DNA of 5,756 bases from an uncultured archaeon. Lineage in GTDB: Archaea > Thermoproteota > Nitrososphaeria > Nitrososphaerales > CALBXV01. Positions 1-5,062 of this stretch are shown piece after piece (the first letter of the stretch is position 1; each line of letters opens with the position of its first letter). The notes below the pieces were generated by a model. That model was not told the origin of the DNA, did no database searches, and saw only the letters and a list, made by a program, of their open reading frames with translations. The translations under genes were made by a program, and so were the position numbers. The DNA is taken from the NCBI GenBank assembly GCA_937890045.1, contig CALBXV010000199.1, forward strand, positions 1-5,756. The letters are read 5' to 3'.

Positions 1-450
1 AAAATATTTATCTAAGAATTGATAAAATTTGTCGCCATTGATATCTTTAGTATATTTTCTTAATCGTGCTTTATTATCGAATTTGTATCTATCATAGCAC
101 ATCCATCCAATATGTGACCACCAAAAACCTTGACTTGCGTTATGTGGATCATTTGTTGTATCCGATGCTTCATGATGCATTCTGTGTTGTGCTATCCATT
201 TTAGAGGGCCGTTCTGGCAGGCAAGTGTTCCACAAAATACAACAAAATAGTCTAGCCATTTTGGTAGGAATACGCTTCTGTGGCATAGATATCTGTGAAA
301 TCCGAAACAGACTCCTATACTGGCTGTAAGCCAATACATAAAGGCAAACAGACCAACCGCTGACCAACAGAATGTAGATGGGAGAAAAGCTAGGAGAGCT
401 CCTAGATGTAGAAAGATGAACCAGCCGATAGTTGTTTTATTCAATTTCAT
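1..450 (-). CDS. Membrane fatty acid desaturase (acyl-CoA/acyl-lipid delta-9 type), N-terminal 150 residues; C-terminus beyond left edge
   Basis: The minus strand from 450 to 1 is one open frame of 150 codons with no stop. Seen: two hydrophobic stretches (about residues 8-24 and 28-50), then HRYLCH (52-57), matching the HX4H box; a third hydrophobic stretch (about 67-79); QHRMHH (88-93), matching the HXXHH box; then DPHNASQGFWWSHIGW (101-116), very close to the DPHN...GFFFSHVGW segment of delta-9 desaturases. In this family the histidine boxes ligate a di-iron centre that inserts a double bond into a fatty acyl chain using O2 and electrons from ferredoxin or cytochrome b5; it is an integral membrane enzyme. 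The third histidine box normally lies after residue 200 and so is off the window. The ATG at 450-448 has AAGG at 458-461 (plus coordinates), about 7 bases upstream. GC is about 38% by hand count, above the genes to the right. Family is secure; bond position and substrate are inferred. Confidence 0.93.
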   Translation of the reverse strand, partial: MKLNKTTIGWFIFLHLGALLAFLPSTFCWSAVGLFAFMYWLTASIGVCFGFHRYLCHRSVFLPKWLDYFVVFCGTLACQNGPLKWIAQHRMHHEASDTTNDPHNASQGFWWSHIGWMCYDRYKFDNKARLRKYTKDINGDKFYQFLDKYF

Positions 451-524
451 TTTTTTTCCTTGTGTAAATATTATAAATATAGTATAGTGTAATATATATA
501 ATAGTAAAATAAAAGGAAAAACTT
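451..524. promoter_or_regulatory. Divergent AT-rich intergenic control region
   Basis: This 74-base gap separates the minus-strand desaturase from the plus-strand structural gene and must hold the signals for both. It is almost entirely A and T. It contains TATAAATA on the plus strand (472-479), another plus-strand TATAAT (497-502), and a minus-strand TATAAT (475 down to 470) that would face the desaturase. No convincing -35 box is visible on either strand. The host-like boxes could be chance in such AT-rich DNA. Confidence 0.6.
472..479 (+). promoter_or_regulatory. T4-type late promoter element TATAAATA
   Basis: An exact match to the 8-base -10 element recognised by RNA polymerase carrying the T4 gp55 sigma factor. 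It lies 45 bases before the ATG of a virion structural gene, which would give a leader of roughly 35 bases. The sigma factor that reads such elements is encoded in the same window (3693-4223). The match is direct; use as a promoter is inferred from position and target gene. Confidence 0.75.
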
Positions 525-1028
525 ATGGCAATTCGTAACCAACCAACCAACCTCAATCAGCTTAACGTAGTATCGTTTGAAACTAACTTTCTTAGAATGC
601 CTAATGTCAGCTATTTCTGCCAAAGGGTGAGTATTCCAAGTATCACATTAAGCAACACTATTCAAGCAACACCATATTCTAATATCCCAATAGAAGGAGA
701 TGTATTAGAGTTTGAAGATTTATCTTTAAGTTTTATCGTTGATGAAGATATGCAGAATTATTTAGAACTTTATAACTGGCTTCAATCATTGGGATTTCCA
801 GACAGATATGCTCAATTTGATAATGAAACATTAGCTATTAAATCTGATATGAATATTATCATACATACGAATAAATCAAATCCAAATTATAGTATAGGGT
901 TTAAAGATGTATTTCCAACATCTCTTGGAACTATCGCTTTTGACACTAACGCTACCACATTAGATCCAATAGTAGTGGATGTTGTCTTTAAATATACGGG
1001 GTCGTTTACCGTAAGCAAACTAACTTAA
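525..1028 (+). CDS. T4 gp19-like tail-tube-fold structural protein
   Basis: 167 residues, close to T4 gp19 (163). The alignment I can make by eye runs through the body: YFCQRVSIPSITLS (30-43) against the FQCKATALP region of gp19, IEGDVLEFEDLSLSFIVDED (56-75) against its VAGDRTFDDWTVTVMNDE, and a C-terminal FKDVFPTSLGTIAF (126-139) followed by beta-rich VVDVVFKYTGSF, against IKGLWPTNVGELQLDW and VTLALDYWE. That pattern is typical of the tube/baseplate-hub beta-barrel family in contractile tails. AAGGA at 513-517 sits 7 bases before the ATG, and a late promoter lies upstream. In T4 the uvsY neighbour is also a tail gene (25), so the position is conserved in kind. It could be the main tube subunit, a tube initiator or a baseplate paralogue; the window cannot decide. 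Confidence 0.75.
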   Translation: MAIRNQPTNLNQLNVVSFETNFLRMPNVSYFCQRVSIPSITLSNTIQATPYSNIPIEGDVLEFEDLSLSFIVDEDMQNYLELYNWLQSLGFPDRYAQFDNETLAIKSDMNIIIHTNKSNPNYSIGFKDVFPTSLGTIAFDTNATTLDPIVVDVVFKYTGSFTVSKLT

Positions 1029-1071
1029 CTACTTCCTTGTATAATCCCTCAAAATTTAGTATAATTGTTTT
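1029..1071 (+). promoter_or_regulatory. Candidate uvsY promoter region with two TATAAT boxes
   Basis: The 43-base gap between the structural gene and uvsY contains GTATAAT twice, at 1039-1045 and 1059-1065, exactly 20 bases apart (about two helical turns). Both are perfect sigma-70 -10 hexamers. The only -35 candidate is TTGTAT at 1037-1042, 17 bases before the second box, and it is poor. The second box would put the transcription start at or next to the uvsY ATG. No T4 MotA box and no hairpin terminator is visible. Confidence 0.4.
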
Positions 1072-1503
1072 ATGGATATTAGTGATTTAAAAGAAATGTG
1101 TGCGAAAGACACGAAAATTGATGTTACTGACCTTGATGGGTATTCTGTATCAATTCCCGAATTATCTAACAAATATCATCAACTAGCTTATACTGAAAAA
1201 AATCTTTTACGTTTTCTTCAAAGTGAATATAAAATTATAAAACTTGCTAGATGGAAGTATTATTCTGGAAAGGCTGATCCAAAAGAATATGAAGATGAAC
1301 CATTTGATTTGAAAGTTTTAAAAAATGATATGGATATGTTTTTAGATGGTGATGCTCAAATTCTTACTATAAAGAATAAGATGGACGAGCAAGAAGAAAA
1401 AATTAAATTGATAAATGAAACTGCTAAAGTTATTCAAAATGCATCATTTAATATTAGTAATACTATAAAATGGAAAAAGTTTTTAGCGGGTGATTTGACA
1501 TGA
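1072..1503 (+). CDS. uvsY: UvsY recombination mediator protein
   Basis: UvsY binds ssDNA and loads the UvsX recombinase by displacing gp32, starting strand exchange in recombination-dependent replication. This 143-residue protein is close to T4 UvsY (137) and aligns without gaps over its first part: D13, I16 and D17 match, and LARWKYYSGK (58-67) lies at exactly the same residues as T4 LKARLDYYSGR. Within it R60, Y63, Y64, S65 and G66 are identical. T4 K58, which I recall as a ssDNA-binding residue together with R60, is leucine here, with a lysine at 57. The following acidic DLKVLKNDMDMFLDGDAQIL (99-118) matches the T4 SEMKTVLSADKDVLKV region. The stop overlaps the uvsW start as ATGA, directly joining the two genes that T4 separates with small ORFs. 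No clear Shine-Dalgarno precedes the ATG. Confidence 0.88.
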   Translation: MDISDLKEMCAKDTKIDVTDLDGYSVSIPELSNKYHQLAYTEKNLLRFLQSEYKIIKLARWKYYSGKADPKEYEDEPFDLKVLKNDMDMFLDGDAQILTIKNKMDEQEEKIKLINETAKVIQNASFNISNTIKWKKFLAGDLT

Positions 1504-2987
1504 TAGTTGTTGCAAAGTTAAATGAAACATATATACAATTGTCCTGTGAACGACATATTGCTTATGAATTAAATGAATACTTTTCTTTTAAAGTCCCCAA
1601 TGCACAATTTCATCCAAAAGTAAGATCAAAAATGTGGGACGGAAAGATAAGACTTTTTAATATACAGACGGGTCAACTGTATCTAGGTTTACTTCCTTAT
1701 CTAAAGGAATGGGTTGAGAAACATTCTTATAAACTACAAACAGATATTGTAGATGCCAGGCATTTAAAAGAAGGTGATATAGATAAGATTAAAGAGTTCT
1801 TTGATTCACTTAACCTTCATTGTAAGGGTGAAAAGATAACACCTAGAGATTACCAGATATCATCTTTTATGCATTGTGTTAAGAATGATAGATCATTATT
1901 GTTATCACCTACATCATCTGGAAAAAGTTTAGTTATATATTCTTTAATAAGATGGTATCAAAGATTTTTAGATAATGACAAGATGTTATTAGTTGTTCCT
2001 ACTACAAATTTAGTTTCTCAAATGTATGGTGATTTTGGTGACTATTCATCTAATGTTGATGATTGGGATGTAGAAGAACAATGTCATAAAATATATTCTG
2101 GTAAAGAAAAGAAAGCAGAACAACAAATATATATTAGTACTTGGCAAAGTCTATATAGATTACCGAAAGAATATTTTGAACAGTTTTCTTTAATAGTAGG
2201 TGATGAAGCACATTTAGCAACAGCTAATTCATTGAAAGGTATTTTAGAGAAAACAACATCTTGTAGGTATAGATTTGGGACAACGGGAACATTAACAGAT
2301 TCTAAAACACATAAATTAGTATTAGAAGGATTATTTGGAAAAACATATACAGCTACTACATCAAAAGAATTAATGGATGATAAGCATATTTCTAAATTGA
2401 ACATACAATGTTTGCAATTAGAATATCCAGAAGAAGAATGTAAAGAGTTGAAGAAGGCTACATACCAAGAAGAAATAGATTTTATTGTTACACATACAAA
2501 ACGAAATAACTTTATATGTAATCTGGCTTTAGATCAAAAGGGTAATACGTTGATTCTATTTAATTATGTAGAGAAACATGGTAAAGTTTTAGAAAAGATG
2601 TTATTAGACAAACAACCTAAAAGACGAATCTTTTTTATAGCAGGTGAAACAGATGTTGAACAAAGAGAAGAAATTAGAAAGGCAACAGAAGAAGAAAGGA
2701 ATGCAATAATTGTTGCAAGTTCTGGTGTGTTATCAACTGGTGTAAATATCAAAAATTTACAATATCTAATCTTCGCACATCCATACAAAGCAAAAGTGAG
2801 AAACTTACAGTCAATTGGTCGTGTATTGAGATTGGATGATAAGAATAATAAAGCAGTATTATATGATATTATAGATGATCTACATTATAAGAAACATCAA
2901 AATTATGGACTGAAACATTGGAAGGAAAGGTTGAATATTTATCTGAAGGAGAAGTTTGATTATAATTATACATTAATACCATTATAA
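1500..2987 (+). CDS. uvsW: UvsW superfamily 2 RNA-DNA and recombination helicase
   Basis: UvsW is a DEAH-type ATPase that unwinds R-loops and branched DNA, regresses stalled forks, and shifts T4 from origin-dependent to recombination-dependent replication. The protein has 495 residues, T4 UvsW about 500. The N-terminal domain carries WDGKIRLF (46-53), like the T4 WDGRIRLL. Helicase motifs in order: Q-motif-like TPRDYQ (114-119), Walker A PTSSGKS (137-143), PTTNLVSQM (167-175), ISTWQSL (212-218), DEAH (235-238) followed by LAT as in T4, TTGTL (261-265), TYQEEI (321-326, identical to T4), SSGVLSTGVNIKNL (407-420) and QSIGRVLR (437-444). The C-terminus EKFDYNYTLIPL resembles T4 EKFNYVMKTVNL. All catalytic motifs are intact. 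It starts at the ATGA shared with the uvsY stop, which implies translational coupling. Confidence 0.96.
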   Translation: MIVVAKLNETYIQLSCERHIAYELNEYFSFKVPNAQFHPKVRSKMWDGKIRLFNIQTGQLYLGLLPYLKEWVEKHSYKLQTDIVDARHLKEGDIDKIKEFFDSLNLHCKGEKITPRDYQISSFMHCVKNDRSLLLSPTSSGKSLVIYSLIRWYQRFLDNDKMLLVVPTTNLVSQMYGDFGDYSSNVDDWDVEEQCHKIYSGKEKKAEQQIYISTWQSLYRLPKEYFEQFSLIVGDEAHLATANSLKGILEKTTSCRYRFGTTGTLTDSKTHKLVLEGLFGKTYTATTSKELMDDKHISKLNIQCLQLEYPEEECKELKKATYQEEIDFIVTHTKRNNFICNLALDQKGNTLILFNYVEKHGKVLEKMLLDKQPKRRIFFIAGETDVEQREEIRKATEEERNAIIVASSGVLSTGVNIKNLQYLIFAHPYKAKVRNLQSIGRVLRLDDKNNKAVLYDIIDDLHYKKHQNYGLKHWKERLNIYLKEKFDYNYTLIPL

Positions 2988-2998
2988 GGAATAAGAAA

Positions 2999-3166
2999 AT
3001 GAGTAAAAGTAGGAAAAAAAATAATAAAGATAGATTTGAGAAAAAGAAGATGATTGCCATTAAGAATAAAAATAAAAAAATCCTTGAACAGGAGGAACCG
3101 TTCGATGAAAACGATGAAGAAGAAATATTGTTGTACCAAATGCGACAAGAAAACATTACAAACTAA
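2999..3166 (+). CDS. Small highly charged protein of unknown function (55 residues)
   Basis: I do not recognise this protein. It starts 11 bases after the uvsW stop with a good AAGGA (2986-2990) 8 bases before the ATG, the same kind of site used by its neighbours. The product is split by charge: residues 2-30 are very rich in lysine and arginine (SKSRKKNNKDRFEKKK at the start), and residues 30-42 are mostly acidic (EQEEPFDENDEEE), followed by a short LLYQMRQENITN tail. There is no cysteine and no hydrophobic segment, so a small soluble, possibly nucleic-acid- or protein-binding helix is plausible, but that is inference. Its last 62 bases overlap the next gene in another frame. Alternatively it is a non-functional reading frame that merely bridges translation to the zinc-ribbon gene. 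Confidence 0.6.
   Translation: MSKSRKKNNKDRFEKKKMIAIKNKNKKILEQEEPFDENDEEEILLYQMRQENITN
3090..3095 (+). promoter_or_regulatory. Perfect Shine-Dalgarno AGGAGG inside the upstream ORF
   Basis: AGGAGG ends 9 bases before the ATG at 3105 and is the strongest ribosome binding site in the window. It decides the start of the zinc-ribbon gene: the earlier in-frame ATG at 3054 has no such site. In the overlapping frame the same bases contribute to the Gln-Glu-Glu codons of the 55-residue protein. Confidence 0.8.
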
Positions 3167-3287
3167 TTGTTCAGAAGGTTTTACTGGTAGTCAATATTAT
3201 TTAGATTATGCGTGTGATGAATGTGGAGGTATTAATACCTTTCTCACTAAAAAACACCTAAAGGATATAAATGAAATTAAAAATTAA
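3105..3287 (+). CDS. Small zinc-ribbon protein, first of two (60 residues)
   Basis: I do not recognise the specific family. The frame is open from an ATG at 3054, but the ATG at 3105 is chosen because a perfect AGGAGG precedes it; this also removes an arginine/lysine-rich 17-residue extension. The product has CTKC (10-13) and CDECG (37-41), two Cys-x2-Cys knuckles separated by 23 residues, the spacing of a single zinc ribbon. Extra cysteines are at 9 and 22. The segment between the knuckles (EGFTGSQYYLDYA) should form the beta strands. It overlaps the previous gene by 62 bases and the dUTPase start by 17 bases, so it belongs to the same operon. A nucleic-acid or protein-docking role is typical for such ribbons, but the partner here is unknown. 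Confidence 0.75.
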   Translation: MKTMKKKYCCTKCDKKTLQTNCSEGFTGSQYYLDYACDECGGINTFLTKKHLKDINEIKN

Positions 3288-3696
3288 AAATATAAGTGAT
3301 AATCCATTACCATGTTATAAAAACGTAGGTGATGCTGGAATGGATATATGTAGTAATGAAGATGTGAAAATTTCTCCATTTAATTGGAAACTGGTATCAA
3401 CTGGAATATTTTTAGAGATACCGGAAGGTTATGAAGTACAAGTTAGGTCACGGTCAGGGTTAGCAGCTAAACATGGTATTATGGTGTTAAATAGTCCAGG
3501 TACTATTGATTCTGGTTATCGTGGTGAAGTTAAAGTTATTTTAATGAATCATAACCATCATTCTTATTATGTTAAAAGGGGAGATAGAATTGCACAGTTG
3601 GTTATGGCCCCAGTAGTTACAGCAGAAATTGAAGAGGTATCAGAATTAACTAATACTGAACGTAATGAAGGTGGATTTGGGAGTACAGGGAAATGA
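3271..3696 (+). CDS. dut: dUTPase (dUTP diphosphatase, trimeric type)
   Basis: Hydrolyses dUTP to dUMP and pyrophosphate, keeping uracil out of phage DNA and providing the precursor of dTMP. All five motifs of the homotrimeric dUTPase family are present in order in 141 residues, the usual length: GDAGMDI (20-26), RSRSGLA (59-65), GTIDSGYRGE (77-86) with the catalytic Asp at 80 and the uracil-stacking Tyr at 83, RGDRIAQLV (103-111), and the C-terminal lid RNEGGFGST (131-139). AAGGA (3261-3265) lies 5 bases before the ATG. The start overlaps the zinc-ribbon gene by 17 bases and the stop overlaps gene 55 as ATGA. T4 instead uses the unrelated dCTPase-dUTPase gp56, tied to its hydroxymethylcytosine DNA; this type of dUTPase is consistent with a phage using ordinary cytosine, though that is only an inference. 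Confidence 0.97.
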   Translation: MKLKIKNISDNPLPCYKNVGDAGMDICSNEDVKISPFNWKLVSTGIFLEIPEGYEVQVRSRSGLAAKHGIMVLNSPGTIDSGYRGEVKVILMNHNHHSYYVKRGDRIAQLVMAPVVTAEIEEVSELTNTERNEGGFGSTGK

Positions 3697-4223
3697 CAGA
3701 TAAAAAGAAACATTATGTTGATAACGAAAAGTTTTTTATAGAAATTAAGAAATGGAAGCAGAGAGTTATTGATGCCAGAGAAGTTGATGATCCAGATCCA
3801 CCATCAACAGAATATATGGGTGAATGTTTTTTAAAAATATCCGAGAACTTAGCATGGAGACCAAATTTTATTAACTATACATTTAGAGATGATATGGTTT
3901 CTGATGGGATTGAAAATTGTTTGTTATATGCTCATAACTTCAATCCAGAGAAATCAAAAAATCCATTTAGTTATTTTACACAAATTATACACCATGCTTA
4001 TGTAAGACGTATTACAAAAGAAAAGAAACAAATGTATATAAAATACCGTGTCATAGAAAATGAGGGTATTATAGAACAATTAAAAAATAGTAAGGAAGAA
4101 ACTAATAATAAATTACCATTAAAACAATACAAAGATTATTTAATATCACATGAAAAATATGCTGACAATCCTCAACCAAAGAAACCAAAAAAAAAGTCTA
4201 AACTTGAGCATTTTATGAAATGA
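3693..4223 (+). CDS. 55: T4 gp55-like RNA polymerase sigma factor for late transcription
   Basis: Gp55 binds host RNA polymerase core and recognises the TATAAATA element of late promoters; in T4 it is activated by the sliding clamp gp45. This protein has 176 residues (T4 185). The sigma-region-2-like core is clear: DDMVSDGIENCLLYAHNF (66-83) against T4 KQEMIADGIEASIKGLHNF, then NPFSYFTQIIHHAYVRRITK (90-109) against [20 protein letters not shown], followed by EKK. The N-terminal YVDNEKFFIEIKKWK matches T4 YVNNKELLQAIIDWK. The lysine-rich tail ends in SKLEHFMK (169-176), placed and spaced like the clamp-binding SLDFLYE near the end of T4 gp55. A run of nine A (4187-4195) encodes the lysines just before it. 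It overlaps dUTPase and proline dehydrogenase by ATGA at either end. An exact target promoter lies at 472-479. Confidence 0.93.
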   Translation: MTDKKKHYVDNEKFFIEIKKWKQRVIDAREVDDPDPPSTEYMGECFLKISENLAWRPNFINYTFRDDMVSDGIENCLLYAHNFNPEKSKNPFSYFTQIIHHAYVRRITKEKKQMYIKYRVIENEGIIEQLKNSKEETNNKLPLKQYKDYLISHEKYADNPQPKKPKKKSKLEHFMK

Positions 4224-5062
4224 AACTTCTATATCCATTAGCAAAGAGATTTATCGCAGGACATGATTTTGATTCTGCTAAACCAGTTATTGCTGATTTA
4301 AGGGAACAAGGTTATGGAGTAACGATTGATTATCTTGGTGAATTGAGTACAACTATTGATGATTGTGAAAAGGCAGAAAAACAATATTTAGATATAATAG
4401 AATATTATAAAAAACCTTTAAAAACAGGTCCCATTGATATATCTATCAAACCAACCCAACTAGGTTTAAAACTAAACAAAGAAATATGTTTTAAATTACT
4501 ATCAAATATAACATCACAAGCAAGACAATATGACATAACTATTCGTTTAGATATGGAAGATTCCTCTGTAACACAAGATACGATTGATATGTGCTTGAGG
4601 GTATGGGAGAATAATCCAAATATTGGTATAGCTCTTCAAAGTAATCTTTACAGAACTATTAATGATCTACCAGTATTAATGTCAAAAGGAATATCAGTTA
4701 GATTAGTTAAAGGCGCTTATAAAGAAAGTATAACAAAAGCATATCAACAAGACGTTTTTAAAGTTGATGCATATTTAGCATTATCACGGGTATTATTATA
4801 TGGTAACAAGAAACATGCTATCGGGACACATGATGAAACCATTATTGAGTTCATTAAGGAACAAGGTAACCCCCATACTCATTATGAGCTGTTATACGGG
4901 ATTAGAAGGGATATAAGTTCTTCCTTGTTAAAGGAAGGATATAATGTTACACTATATATTCCATTTGGTGAAAAATGGCTTCCTTATACAATAAGAAGAT
5001 TGAAAGAGTTTAAAAACTTAAAATTTGTTATTATTAATATATTAAGGGAAATGTTTAAGTGA
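4220..5062 (+). CDS. Proline dehydrogenase (monofunctional, FAD-dependent), phage auxiliary metabolic gene
   Basis: Oxidises L-proline to 1-pyrroline-5-carboxylate, passing electrons through FAD to the membrane quinone pool. The 280 residues cover the whole TIM barrel; bacterial monofunctional enzymes such as Bacillus PutB have about 300. Seen: GYGVTIDYLGE (31-41), SIKPTQLGL (75-83) with the expected lysine at 77, RLDMEDS (109-115) with Asp 111, ALQSNLYR (138-145), VRLVKGAYKE (160-169), GTHD (202-205), ELLYGIR (223-229), and the signature YIPFGEKWLPYTIRRLKE (246-263) containing the Arg-Arg pair (259, 260) and Glu 263 that bind the proline carboxylate in characterised enzymes. Nothing essential appears missing. 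There is no aldehyde dehydrogenase domain, so the product must be finished by a host enzyme. The start overlaps the gene 55 stop as ATGA and the stop overlaps the next gene; its AT content resembles its neighbours, so it looks well settled in the operon. Confidence 0.95.
   Translation: MKLLYPLAKRFIAGHDFDSAKPVIADLREQGYGVTIDYLGELSTTIDDCEKAEKQYLDIIEYYKKPLKTGPIDISIKPTQLGLKLNKEICFKLLSNITSQARQYDITIRLDMEDSSVTQDTIDMCLRVWENNPNIGIALQSNLYRTINDLPVLMSKGISVRLVKGAYKESITKAYQQDVFKVDAYLALSRVLLYGNKKHAIGTHDETIIEFIKEQGNPHTHYELLYGIRRDISSSLLKEGYNVTLYIPFGEKWLPYTIRRLKEFKNLKFVIINILREMFK
5044..5049 (+). promoter_or_regulatory. Shine-Dalgarno AAGGGA supporting a GTG start
   Basis: AAGGGA ends 9 bases before a GTG at 5059 whose last two bases fall within the TGA stop of proline dehydrogenase. 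The alternative in-frame ATG at 5077 has no purine-rich site in front of it, so the GTG is preferred as start of the second zinc-ribbon gene. Confidence 0.6.

Noticed and set aside
66..329. Plus-strand ORF of 87 codons opposite the desaturase
   Set aside because: It lies antisense to a frame with clear desaturase motifs, has no ribosome binding site, and its protein shows no recognisable pattern.
170..367. Minus-strand ORF of 65 codons in another frame within the desaturase
   Set aside because: A shifted-frame shadow of the desaturase; the real frame on the same strand carries the histidine boxes.
1029..1071. Intrinsic terminator after the tail-tube-like gene
   Set aside because: No GC-rich inverted repeat followed by a T-run can be formed in this gap; only the short TTTT before uvsY is present.
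2084..2788. Minus-strand ORFs (2084-2404 and 2564-2788) inside uvsW
   Set aside because: They are antisense to conserved helicase motifs and have no start signals or recognisable domains.
2869..3156. Minus-strand ORFs rich in Phe, Leu and Ile near 2869-3156, resembling membrane peptides
   Set aside because: The hydrophobic look is the antisense reading of lysine-rich AAA/AAG codons; real genes with good ribosome binding sites occupy the plus strand.
3003..3166. Programmed frameshift joining the 55-residue protein to the zinc-ribbon protein
   Set aside because: A-runs exist (3013-3021 and 3074-3080) and the frames differ by +1, but the perfect AGGAGG before 3105 explains independent initiation; no recognised +1 site is visible.
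3266..3273. TATAAATG as a second late promoter before dUTPase
   Set aside because: It differs from consensus at the last base and includes the dUTPase start codon itself, so it cannot serve as an upstream promoter for that gene; likely chance in AT-rich DNA.
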